The translations under genes and the position numbers were made by a program. The notes under the pieces are model-generated. The model made no database searches. It was not told where the DNA came from and saw nothing but the letters and a program-made list of their open reading frames with translations. Of a DNA stretch of 64,000 nucleotides, positions 28,604-36,014 are shown piece by piece. How positions within the stretch are numbered: position 1 is the first letter of the stretch; each line of letters opens with the position of its first letter. Origin of the DNA: Cytobacillus oceanisediminis (lineage in GTDB: Bacteria > Bacillota > Bacilli > Bacillales > Cytobacillaceae); assembly GCF_004366035.1 (NCBI RefSeq), contig NZ_SOEE01000002.1, positions 310,001 through 374,000 on the forward strand. Direction: 5' to 3'.

Positions 28604-30256
28604 ATGACGGAATTATTGAATCTAACAGTAGGGAAGCTCCTGGAGGAGAAAGCCGGCCTTCACCCTAATCACGAAGCTGTAGTTTACGCAGATCGCGGGC
28701 TCCGAATGAGTTATAAGGAGTTTAATGAATATTGCAGGCTTGCTGCCAAAGGGTTTATGAAGCTGGGTCTTGAAAAAGGAGAGCATATTGCGGCATGGTC
28801 AACCAATACGCCCGAATGGCTTACATGCCAGTTCTCAACAGGCAAAATGGGTGCTGTCCTTGTAACCGTTAATACAAACTATCAAGCCGCTGAGCTTGAA
28901 TATCTATTAAAGCAATCTGACAGTACAACTATTGTTCTGATGGAAAAGTTCAGAGAAACCTCATACATAGAAATGCTATACAGTATTGTCCCGGAACTTA
29001 AGGATTCTGAGCCAGGTCAGCTGAAAAGCAAAAGACTTCCTTTCTTAAAAAATGTTATCGTGATGGGAGAGAAACGTTTTCCAGGAACTTACAGCTGGGA
29101 AGATATAATCAAGATGGGCGAATCAGTCACTGATGCAGAACTCAATGATCGTATGGGGAGCCTGGACCCGGACGATGCCATCAATATGCAATATACATCA
29201 GGGACGACAGGCTTTCCAAAAGGGGTTATGCTCACACATAACAACATTGTTAACAATGGCTATAATATTGCAAATTGCATGCGTTTAACAAAAGATGACC
29301 GCTTATGTATTCCTGTTCCGTTTTTCCATTGTTTCGGGTGCGTGCTGGGAACGATGGCATGCATATCCGTCGGCGCAACCATTGTGCCGGTGCAGGAGTT
29401 CAGTCCTAAAGCTGTTCTGCAGACGGTCCAGGATGAGAAATGTACAGGCCTGCATGGGGTGCCGACAATGTTTATTGCAGAGCTGAATGATCCCGACTTC
29501 TCAAAGTATGATCTATCGACTCTCCGTACTGGCATAATGGCTGGATCCAATTGCCCTATTGAAGTCATGAAAGGCGTTATTGAAAGAATGGGTGCAAGTG
29601 AAATAACCATTGCTTACGGACAAACAGAATCCTCTCCAGTCATTACGCAGACACGGACGGATGATCCGGTTGAGCTGAGAGTGGAATCTGTGGGAAGAGC
29701 ACTGCCTAATGTGGAAGTGAAAATTGTGGAACCAGGCACCAATAACGAAGTACCGTCTGGAAAACAAGGGGAATTGTGTACAAGGGGCTATCATGTCATG
29801 AAGGGATATTATAAAAATCCGGATGCTACGAAAGAAGCCATTGATGAAGAAGGCTGGCTCCATACAGGTGATCTCGCTGTAATGGATGAGAACGGGTACT
29901 GTAAAATCACTGGAAGACTGAAGGATATGATCATTCGCGGAGGAGAGAATATATATCCCCGCGAAATCGAAGAATTTCTTTATACTCATCCAGCGATCCT
30001 GGACGTTCAGGTGGTTGGAGTCCCAGATGCCGTCTATGGTGAGGAAGTGGTCGCCTGGATAATCCTTAAAGAAGACACTGAATTAACACCAGCCAACCTT
30101 CGGGAATACTGCAAAGGGAAAATCTCACGCCATAAAATCCCTCGCTATATTGAGTTTACTAAGGAGTATCCAATGACAGCTTCTGGAAAAATCCAGAAAT
30201 TCAAATTGCGGGAACAGGCTAAAGAAGTCATTGAAAAAGCAAATACTTTAAAATAA
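28604..30256 (+). CDS. Acyl-CoA synthetase, AMP-binding (YngI-like)
   Basis: The 550-residue ANL-superfamily enzyme activates a carboxylic acid with ATP to acyl-AMP, then to acyl-CoA. Motifs: P-loop YTSGTTGFPKG, YGQTESSP, the hinge GDLAVMDENGYCKITGR and the C-terminal catalytic Lys in TASGKIQKF. It resembles medium or long-chain fatty acyl-CoA ligases such as B. subtilis YngI. GAGGAGG lies 9 bases before the ATG at 28604. It has its own promoter region with a possible cre site and its own terminator. Confidence 0.9.
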   Translation: MTELLNLTVGKLLEEKAGLHPNHEAVVYADRGLRMSYKEFNEYCRLAAKGFMKLGLEKGEHIAAWSTNTPEWLTCQFSTGKMGAVLVTVNTNYQAAELEYLLKQSDSTTIVLMEKFRETSYIEMLYSIVPELKDSEPGQLKSKRLPFLKNVIVMGEKRFPGTYSWEDIIKMGESVTDAELNDRMGSLDPDDAINMQYTSGTTGFPKGVMLTHNNIVNNGYNIANCMRLTKDDRLCIPVPFFHCFGCVLGTMACISVGATIVPVQEFSPKAVLQTVQDEKCTGLHGVPTMFIAELNDPDFSKYDLSTLRTGIMAGSNCPIEVMKGVIERMGASEITIAYGQTESSPVITQTRTDDPVELRVESVGRALPNVEVKIVEPGTNNEVPSGKQGELCTRGYHVMKGYYKNPDATKEAIDEEGWLHTGDLAVMDENGYCKITGRLKDMIIRGGENIYPREIEEFLYTHPAILDVQVVGVPDAVYGEEVVAWIILKEDTELTPANLREYCKGKISRHKIPRYIEFTKEYPMTASGKIQKFKLREQAKEVIEKANTLK

Positions 30257-30265
30257 AGTACATGT

Positions 30266-30297
30266 AACCTGTTGGGACTTTTCCAGCAGGTTTTTTA
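30266..30297 (+). terminator. Terminator of the acyl-CoA synthetase gene
   Basis: The stem AACCTGTTGG / CCAGCAGGTT (one G-U pair) is followed by T6. Confidence 0.85.
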
Positions 30298-30415
30298 TGG
30301 AACTCAGCCTTCCTTCATTCATTAGTCTTAATAAATCTCAATCTCCCAACCAATGTTTTACTGCGTGAAAGTATATAAAATGAGATTAAAGATAAATGGA
30401 AGGGAGAAATAGAAA

Positions 30416-30574
30416 ATGTACGAGGACATTTATGTCATAGAAGTTTTAAATAAAGCTAAGCTTAAGGAACTAGCAGAAAAAAGCCAGATTAATCCGTATC
30501 AAGAAAATACAAAGGAAAAATTGTGCTGCAAGCTGCCTATAGTAAAAAAGTTCACAGTATGCCAATGCAGCTAG
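30416..30574 (+). CDS. Small Cys-containing protein, 52 aa
   Basis: The frame MYEDIYVIEVLNKAKLKELA ... LCCKLPIVKKFTVCQCS has AAGGGAG before its ATG. It carries a CC pair and a C-terminal CQC, so metal or redox chemistry is possible. The terminator stem starts within its stop codon. I do not recognise the family. Confidence 0.65.
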   Translation: MYEDIYVIEVLNKAKLKELAEKSQINPYQENTKEKLCCKLPIVKKFTVCQCS

Positions 30575-30606
30575 GATGGAGAATATTCTCCATCCTATTT
30601 TTTTGA
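30571..30606 (+). terminator. Terminator overlapping the stop codon
   Basis: A perfect palindrome of 13 bp per arm, TAGGATGGAGAAT / ATTCTCCATCCTA, is followed by T7. Confidence 0.92.
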
Positions 30607-30683
30607 AAAGAATCTTCAGAAAATGATAGTATAATAAACAAAAGTTAATAAACAAAAGAGAACAAAAAGGGGAGCAAGTGCTA

Positions 30684-31553
30684 ATGACATTACAAAATCT
30701 GTTTGTTTATGGAACCTTAAGAAAACATGAGTCAAATCACTTTGTTTTAAAAGGCAGTCCCTGCATTGCAGAGCAGGCATGGGTATATGGGGAGTTATAT
30801 GATACAGGACTCGGCTACCCCTCTATGAAACCATCACTTGACCAAAAAGTGTACGGAGAACTTTATGAAGTGCACTTAGATCATTTCACTGACCTGGATG
30901 AGCTTGAGGATTATATCCCGGGCAGAAAAGATAATTTATATGACCGGGTGGAACAGACTGTTCATACGGATACTGGAGAAGTAAAGGCACTGGTATATGT
31001 CTCCTGCCGGGATGATCTTTTAGCCGAACCCATTCTTCATGGAGATTGGAAGCTTTACCGTTTAATGAAGGATAAGCCGGAAAAGACCTTTTATTTTGCT
31101 TACGGTTCCTGCATGGATGATGAGCGGTTTTGTGTGGCAAAGGTAGATCATCATTTTAAAACCATTGTCGGTGGGGGAACGCTGGCCGGTTATTCGATGC
31201 AATACCTATTTTCCAGAGATGATGGAGGAAGGGCAGACATTATTGAAAATGGCGGCGTCACGGAAGGAGTTCTATATGAACTTCCTTATGAAGGAGTTGA
31301 ATACCTGTTCCATAGAGAAGGGTTTTATGGTCAATGGTATCGTCCTGCCTTTGTGAATGTCAAGGTTGGAGAAAAGTTTTATGAAGACGTCCTGACTTTT
31401 CATGTTTATAATAAAAAAGGCGAGCTGCCCCCGCCTGACCATTACGCCCTTGAAATTCTCCGGGGAGCAAGAGGGAGAGTAAGTGACGATTATTACAGAA
31501 AGCTTGAACAGCAGCTGGAAAAACTGGGTGTTCAAATTAGATTGGATGCATAG
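30684..31553 (+). CDS. ykqA: Two-domain gamma-glutamylcyclotransferase-like protein (YkqA)
   Basis: The 289-residue protein has two GGCT/AIG2-like folds in tandem. The first begins NLFVYGTLRKHESN (residues 5-18, family P-loop YGTLR) and the second FYFAYGSCMDDERF at about 136-149. B. subtilis YkqA has the same layout; its substrate is not known. The ATG at 30684 is nine bases after GGGGAG; a GTG six bases earlier lies too close. A terminator follows. Confidence 0.85.
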   Translation: MTLQNLFVYGTLRKHESNHFVLKGSPCIAEQAWVYGELYDTGLGYPSMKPSLDQKVYGELYEVHLDHFTDLDELEDYIPGRKDNLYDRVEQTVHTDTGEVKALVYVSCRDDLLAEPILHGDWKLYRLMKDKPEKTFYFAYGSCMDDERFCVAKVDHHFKTIVGGGTLAGYSMQYLFSRDDGGRADIIENGGVTEGVLYELPYEGVEYLFHREGFYGQWYRPAFVNVKVGEKFYEDVLTFHVYNKKGELPPPDHYALEILRGARGRVSDDYYRKLEQQLEKLGVQIRLDA

Positions 31554-31565
31554 CAGCATAAGACT

Positions 31566-31596
31566 TAAGGATGAGCAAAAGTTCATCCTTTTTTCT
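31566..31596 (+). terminator. Terminator of ykqA
   Basis: The stem AAGGATGA / TTCATCCTT ends in a T run. Confidence 0.85.
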
Positions 31597-31662
31597 ATAT
31601 TGTATGGTCCTGATTCTTCTGTGATAAAGCAGTTAATATGGAATAGGAGGACCATACAATCC

Positions 31663-32097
31663 ATGAAGCAAAATTATATGAAGCACATCTTGATTCAGCC
31701 AATTTTGAAAGAAGCATTAAGTTTTATGGAAACCTTGGCTTTAAAGCAGCGTACACAATAGAAGACAAGAAAGCAGCATTTTTCTTTCTGGGGGAAAATA
31801 CATGCTGGGCATCTGGGAAACAAAAGTCACCCCGATTTAGAGAAGTCATTGCATTTTCCGTTTCGGCAGACAAGCTGCGGGGAATTATAACTTTTTTAAT
31901 GGAAAAAGGAATCGGGGTGAGGAAAAGCTTTGGCCTATCTCCGAAAGAACAGCTTGTCCATACTTGGATGCCAGCTGCTTCGGTATATTTTTTATGATCC
32001 AGACGGCCATTCATTAGAGTATAAAGCTGTCTTAGAGGATGAAGCAAGACCTTACTTGGATCCAATGTACTTAAGTGAATGGGAAGGAATAAAATAA
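31663..32097 (+). pseudogene. Broken VOC family (glyoxalase-like) gene
   Basis: Read across frames, the region gives one VOC protein: EAKLYEAHLDSANFERSIKF, GFKAAYTIEDKKAAFFFLG, MLGIWETKV, then REVIAFSVSADKLRG, GLSPKEQLVHTWMPAASVYF and YDPDGHSLEYKAVLEDEA up to the stop at 32095. Frame changes are needed just after the ATG (a missing G), near 31790 and 31840, and at the T6 run near 31992. AGGAGG remains upstream. The final product would be about 145 residues. Confidence 0.82.
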
Positions 32098-32182
32098 TGC
32101 AAAATTTTTAATTGGTGGTTTGAAACAGGCTAAGCGGGTGGTATATTACCCTTGCCATCATCTTAGAAAGAAGGTCATCAAA

Positions 32183-32425
32183 ATGAAAATTATAGCAGAT
32201 AATGGCTTTTATGAAGTGGAATATGATAACGAACATTATGATCATTTAGAGTTTATACGAATAGACCAAATCTGTGAAATTACGTATGTAACAATGAAAA
32301 ACACACTAACTGGAGAAGTCTATACATTTGAGGCGGATAAAATCAGGAGATTCCGCAAAATAATGAAGTTAATTCCAGCAGTAAAAGAGAATCTAGTTGC
32401 AGACAGCAGTTCGTATTCTTTATAA
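32183..32425 (+). CDS. Hypothetical protein, 80 aa
   Basis: It starts MKIIADNGFYEVEYDNEHYD and is mostly beta strands with acidic and aromatic residues; EVYTFEADKIRRFRKIMKLIP forms a basic helix near the end. AGAAGG lies about 9 bases before the ATG at 32183; the longer frame has no ribosome site. I do not recognise the family. The DUF6501 gene follows after 47 bases and may be co-transcribed. Confidence 0.7.
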   Translation: MKIIADNGFYEVEYDNEHYDHLEFIRIDQICEITYVTMKNTLTGEVYTFEADKIRRFRKIMKLIPAVKENLVADSSSYSL

Positions 32426-32472
32426 TAAATACTAACCATATAAAGTTTGCAGACTGTGAAGGAGTGGCAATT

Positions 32473-32676
32473 TTGATTCATTTAAAATGGCATGAACGAG
32501 AAACATTGAAAAAAGTAAAATGCGTGCATACAGATGCAGCAAAATACATTGTTGACCGGGCATTAACGGCAGGGAATATCTATGATGTAAAAAATGAAAC
32601 TGAAGAATTCTATTTTATCCTAGACAATACCGGAAAAGTAAGCGGATTTTATAAAGACTATTTCCAGGATGCTTAG
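32473..32676 (+). CDS. DUF6501-like small protein, 67 aa
   Basis: The sequence IHLKWHERETLKKVKCVHTD ... YDVKNETEEFYFILDNTGKV is like a Bacillus-specific small family (DUF6501) of unknown role. The TTG at 32473 lies 8 bases after GAAGGAG; the GTG at 32464 overlaps that site. A strong terminator follows nine bases after the stop. Confidence 0.72.
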   Translation: MIHLKWHERETLKKVKCVHTDAAKYIVDRALTAGNIYDVKNETEEFYFILDNTGKVSGFYKDYFQDA

Positions 32677-32684
32677 TTCATTAA

Positions 32685-32719
32685 AGAAAACGGCTATTTG
32701 ATAGCCGTTTTCTTTTTTC
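32685..32719 (+). terminator. Terminator, bidirectional
   Basis: The stem AGAAAACGGCTA / TAGCCGTTTTCT is followed by T6. Confidence 0.9.
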
Positions 32720-33274
32720 TTACCTCTGTGTTGGGAAAATTCTGCGGACAGTTTCTGTAAATTCATCAAAAAATCCTTCAATTGGCTGACCAGCTCGAAT
32801 GTCCTCTGTATATCCTGTCATTCGATCATAAAAGTCCGGGTTAACAGAAACATATACATTATCAATATCCTGATCGACCGCTTTGACCTGATCTGAAATC
32901 TTCCCCTCGACATCCTTAGTCAATTCTCCATTTCCGTCACTCAAGCGTGCGGCAACATAGGCATTATTGTCTGTTACGATTACATTCGCAGACTCAACCT
33001 CTGGAATAGAGGTAATTTTATCTACAGCTTTATCAGCAACCTCCATTCGCGGGGATTCATTGCGATTCTCATTGTTCGTTCCCGTGCGGGTAAGATCAAT
33101 CCCCGGTTCAGTGGTGCGCCCATTTTCGCCATAGTTGCTGTCGTTCACTTTTGTAGGCTCTGTCAAGTCTCTGTTTCTTTGAGCTGTCTCATTCATATCA
33201 GCGTTATTCATAGCACATCCTGCAAGCAACGCAGCTGAAAGAGCCCCTGCCATAAATAATTTACCTTTGATCAT
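32720..33274 (-). CDS. YhcN/YlaJ family sporulation lipoprotein
   Basis: A 184-residue lipoprotein. The lipobox is LLAGC with Cys20, followed by a disordered Asn/Thr/Glu-rich spacer (about 21-75). The YhcN/YlaJ domain ADKAVDKITSIPEVESANVIVTDNN ... VYVSVNPDFYDRM comes next. Family members are spore membrane lipoproteins, and B. subtilis YhcN affects outgrowth. GGAAGGAGG lies ahead of the ATG. It is convergent with the DUF6501 gene. Confidence 0.9.
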   Translation of the reverse strand: MIKGKLFMAGALSAALLAGCAMNNADMNETAQRNRDLTEPTKVNDSNYGENGRTTEPGIDLTRTGTNNENRNESPRMEVADKAVDKITSIPEVESANVIVTDNNAYVAARLSDGNGELTKDVEGKISDQVKAVDQDIDNVYVSVNPDFYDRMTGYTEDIRAGQPIEGFFDEFTETVRRIFPTQR

Positions 33275-33351
33275 TCACTTTCCTCCTTCCGTTTTTCCCC
33301 CTTATCTTTCCAAGAATAGGCGCTGTTATTCCAATTTCTTTTATCTGTAAA

Positions 33352-33386
33352 CAAAAAAAAGGAGCATGGCATTTAGCCTGCTCCCC
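33352..33386 (-). terminator. Terminator of yidC2
   Basis: On the minus strand GGAGCAGGC pairs with GCCaTGCTCC (one bulged base), followed by T8. Confidence 0.85.
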
Positions 33387-33392
33387 ATGTGA

Positions 33393-34181
33393 TTATGACT
33401 CTGACATGAACTGCACGGTATCAGATTTATCTTTTGTATATAACCTTCTGCTAAGCCATGATTGAAAAACTAAAAATATTCCGCCCGCAGTCCAATATAG
33501 CGGCAAAGCGGCAGGGGCATTTAAAGAAACCAGCATAATCATTACAGGAGACAATAAACCAATCAATTTCATTTGCTTTGGCGTTTGCGCAGTCATATTA
33601 GTTAAAGTGAACCGGTACTGAAGATAGTACACAATTCCTGCAATTATAGTGATCCAAATATCAGAATGACCAAGATTGAACCAGAGAAACGAATGTGCAG
33701 CAATTTCCTGATTCCCTCTTATGGCATAATAGAACCCCATCAGAATGGGCATTTGAATAAAGATTGGCAGACATCCCGCAGCATTCAAAGGATTTACTCC
33801 ATGAGATTGATACAAACCGAACATTTCCTGCTGCAGCTTTTGCTGCTCCTGCGGTTTTTTCGCTGTTTTCAGCTTTTGCTGGATTTTATCAAGTTCAGGT
33901 TTTAACTTATCCATTTTTTCCTTCATTAAGCTTTGATTTTTATATTGTTTCAGCATTAATGGCATCAGTATCAGCCTTATCATTAAGGTAATGAAGATAA
34001 TGGCCAAGCCGAAATTGCCATGAAAGAAAACGGCGGTTCCGTGAATTGCCCATGCAAACGGATCGACAAAATAATGGTGGAAAAAGCCTGTTCCTTGACC
34101 TCCTTGAGCCTGACAGGCGGTTAAGAATATTGGCATTACAGTAATTATGATAATGGTTAATAACAGTTTAATTTTTCTCAT
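33393..34181 (-). CDS. yidC2: YidC2-type membrane protein insertase
   Basis: The 262-residue Oxa1/YidC/Alb3 insertase folds membrane proteins with or without SecYEG. A signal peptide ends at lipobox LTAC (Cys23). Five membrane segments follow, with the basic cytoplasmic loop MKEKMDKLKPELDKIQQKL, the conserved NPLNAAGCLPIFIQMPILMGFYYAI and the end PLYWTAGGIFLVFQSW. The ATG at 34181 is chosen over a TTG three codons earlier that touches the ribosome site. That ribosome site (GGGAGG) is paired in a hairpin next to an upstream MifM-like frame. This is the layout of the inducible YidC2 (YqjG), not of SpoIIIJ. Confidence 0.93.
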   Translation of the reverse strand: MRKIKLLLTIIIITVMPIFLTACQAQGGQGTGFFHHYFVDPFAWAIHGTAVFFHGNFGLAIIFITLMIRLILMPLMLKQYKNQSLMKEKMDKLKPELDKIQQKLKTAKKPQEQQKLQQEMFGLYQSHGVNPLNAAGCLPIFIQMPILMGFYYAIRGNQEIAAHSFLWFNLGHSDIWITIIAGIVYYLQYRFTLTNMTAQTPKQMKLIGLLSPVMIMLVSLNAPAALPLYWTAGGIFLVFQSWLSRRLYTKDKSDTVQFMSES

Positions 34182-34184
34182 ATA

Positions 34185-34229
34185 GGTCAAACCTCCCGCT
34201 TTATTTTTTCTTCAAATAGGGGAGAGACC
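34185..34229 (-). promoter_or_regulatory. Hairpin that sequesters the yidC2 ribosome site
   Basis: GGTC-TCTCCC pairs with GGGAGG-ttt-GACC on the minus strand, hiding GGGAGG, the only ribosome site of yidC2. The 5' arm lies inside the last codons of the MifM-like frame. A ribosome stalled there would free the site. Confidence 0.72.
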
Positions 34230-34493
34230 TTCAGGCTCATCACTTTGTTCGCCTTTTTTTAGTATAAGTTTGGCAATCCAGGACTGAATCGAATCGCAAA
34301 TAAAGCCCCGATCCATGCGGAACCCTGAAAGGCTTTCATATTCTCTTTGTTCTTTCTCAATATATCTGGTACTGTATAAAGTCGTCTCTATTTTCCAAAT
34401 GATTAACAGCTTTGCAGCTAAACCAATGATATATGTTAAATAAAGAGTATATTCTGATGAAATAAAAGACGATTCAGTTATTAATTCAAAGAT
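34212..34493 (-). CDS. mifM: MifM-like regulatory arrest peptide, 93 codons, non-canonical start
   Basis: The frame directly upstream of yidC2 has no stop for 93 codons. It reads IFELITESSF, one membrane segment (YTLYLTYIIGLAAKLLIIW, 15-33), a charged helix (YIEKEQREYESL), then IQSWIAKLILKKGEQSDEPEG and three final residues. B. subtilis MifM has the same plan: 95 aa, one N-terminal membrane segment, and a C-terminal arrest region with IxTWIRK followed by an acidic DEED cluster. Its stalling opens the yidC2 hairpin when insertase is limiting. No ATG, GTG or TTG is in frame; GAGGTGA lies 6 bases before ATC (34493-34491). A TTG nearby is out of frame. Confidence 0.75.
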   Translation of the reverse strand: MFELITESSFISSEYTLYLTYIIGLAAKLLIIWKIETTLYSTRYIEKEQREYESLSGFRMDRGFICDSIQSWIAKLILKKGEQSDEPEGLSPI

Positions 34494-34520
34494 ATTATTT
34501 CACCTCTATTCACAGATTTA

Positions 34521-34549
34521 AGTATAATTGAATGCCGCATTGAAAACAA
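34521..34549 (-). promoter_or_regulatory. Promoter of the mifM-yidC2 transcript
   Basis: TTGTTT and TATACT are separated by exactly 17 bases on the minus strand, just upstream of the leader frame. Confidence 0.6.
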
Positions 34550-34718
34550 TTGCAGATGTAAACCAATTGCAAAAAAGTTATCGTTTGTTCATTCTATTGT
34601 ACCTATGCAGGAATATAATAGGAGAAAGTATATATAATATCGACTTTAGTATGATACACTCTATCAGGGAGATTAATTAATCATTATCTCTAGTTCAATA
34701 CATGAATGGTGGGGTATT

Positions 34719-35654
34719 TTGTCTTTGTTAAAACAAAAACCAATTATAACGCTTGCCAAACTCCTAGTACCCTTATTCATTTTGCTGTTTGTCATGGTGG
34801 AGGCAAAAGGGATATTCAATGATTTTAATTGGGCTCTCCTTGAGCTTTATGTTGACCGGCTAACCTTCCGAAGGCTATTTTTTATCCTTTTATTGGGACT
34901 GGCTGCACTTTTTCCAATGTATTTTTATGATGAAATACTCCAAAGGCTTTTCAGAATTAGAGTGCCTAAAAAAAAGCTGTTATTTTATTCTTTATCTGCC
35001 AACGCATTCTCTAACTTCATCGGATTTGGGGGCGTGGCCGGAGCTACACTCAGGTCCTATTTTTATAAGGATTACCTGACTGGCAATACTCCGTATATCA
35101 AAGTAATTGCCAAGCTGTCGCTATTTTACCTAACAGGCTTGTCCATATTGTCATGGATCGTCCTTTTTACAGATTTACATTTATACGATGATGTTAAACT
35201 TATAAAGATTGCAGTCTGGGCCGTTGCGGCTTATACACCTCTGCTGCTGGGCCTTTACTTTTTTAAGTCGTCTTTTTGGAATACGAAACACATCAAAAAA
35301 GGATTTGCAGGGGAATTGCTGGCTGTTTCTTTATCGGAGTGGCTATTTATTATTATATGTATCTGGGGAATAGCCCGGGCCCTTGATGTATCGATTTCAT
35401 TTTTTGTTCTATTTCCCATTGTCATCATTTCAGCTTGCGCTGGCATTGCGAGTATGATCCCTGGAGGCATTGGATCCTTTGATTTTGTATTTTTAATCGG
35501 ACTGGAATCACAAGGTGTTCCCACCGAATTGGGGCTCTTGATTCTAATGTTCTACCGTCTCAGCTATTATGTAGTTCCTGTGTTTATCGGCACGCCGTTT
35601 GTCATGAACCAGTTATGGAATAACAGAATACCGAAAAACAGCTTCAAAATATAA
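34719..35654 (+). CDS. MprF-like flippase-domain membrane protein (UPF0104)
   Basis: A membrane protein of 311 residues with about eight helices, matching the N-terminal flippase part of lysyl-phosphatidylglycerol synthase. The family signature SANAFSNFIGFGGVAGATLRSYFY lies at about 91-114, and IASMIPGGIGSFDFVFLIGL at about 242-261. The aminoacyl-transferase half of MprF is absent, so it cannot make lysyl-PG alone. A lipid-flipping role is an inference. The start is TTG after GGTGGGG. Confidence 0.85.
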   Translation: MSLLKQKPIITLAKLLVPLFILLFVMVEAKGIFNDFNWALLELYVDRLTFRRLFFILLLGLAALFPMYFYDEILQRLFRIRVPKKKLLFYSLSANAFSNFIGFGGVAGATLRSYFYKDYLTGNTPYIKVIAKLSLFYLTGLSILSWIVLFTDLHLYDDVKLIKIAVWAVAAYTPLLLGLYFFKSSFWNTKHIKKGFAGELLAVSLSEWLFIIICIWGIARALDVSISFFVLFPIVIISACAGIASMIPGGIGSFDFVFLIGLESQGVPTELGLLILMFYRLSYYVVPVFIGTPFVMNQLWNNRIPKNSFKI

Positions 35655-35680
35655 AAGAGCCTTTGCGGGCTCTTTATTCT
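35652..35680 (+). terminator. Terminator of the UPF0104 gene
   Basis: The stem AAAGAGCC / GGCTCTTT is followed by ATTCTT. Confidence 0.75.
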
Positions 35681-35684
35681 TGCT

Positions 35685-36010
35685 GTCTAGCTCCAGCGCC
35701 TATCCCCTCGGGGTCATAAGCCGTTTCCTTACAGAAGGAAAAAAGACTTCTATACAGTAACCGTCTTATGCCTGTCGTTCCTTGGCAGTCGCCTCCACAT
35801 TTCGAGCAATCCTCCCAAAAAGGCAAAGGAAGCCTTTCGGATAGGCTCGTCTCGTGCTTGAGACCCCCAGGACAAGGGAGGCTCCGTCAGCATAATCTTC
35901 GCATGACCAAAAGCAGCAGTTTTTAGGAGGATGGGGGACATGCTGATGTTGCCGCAGAACCTGGCGTTCTTAATCTCCGATCATTCGCGGGCATGGCGCT
36001 TCCGCGTTTC
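35685..36010 (-). repeat. Dispersed intergenic repeat, long copy
   Basis: On the minus strand it starts AAACGCGGAAGCGCCATGCCC, has GCCAGGTTCTGCGGCAAC and CATGTCCCCCATCC, and ends GAGGGGATAGGCGCTGGAG. The same blocks, in the same order, occur at 44930-45052 on the plus strand. This copy has about 210 extra bases inside the CCCCC / GGGGG loop, including a long hairpin (CATAAGACGG / CCGTCTTATG-type). No supported frame crosses it; an open frame at 35750-35941 is part of the repeat. Confidence 0.75.
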
Positions 36011-36014
36011 TTAC

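Noticed and set aside
35750..35941. A 63-codon minus-strand frame
   Set aside because: It lies wholly inside the dispersed repeat and has no ribosome site or protein-like composition.
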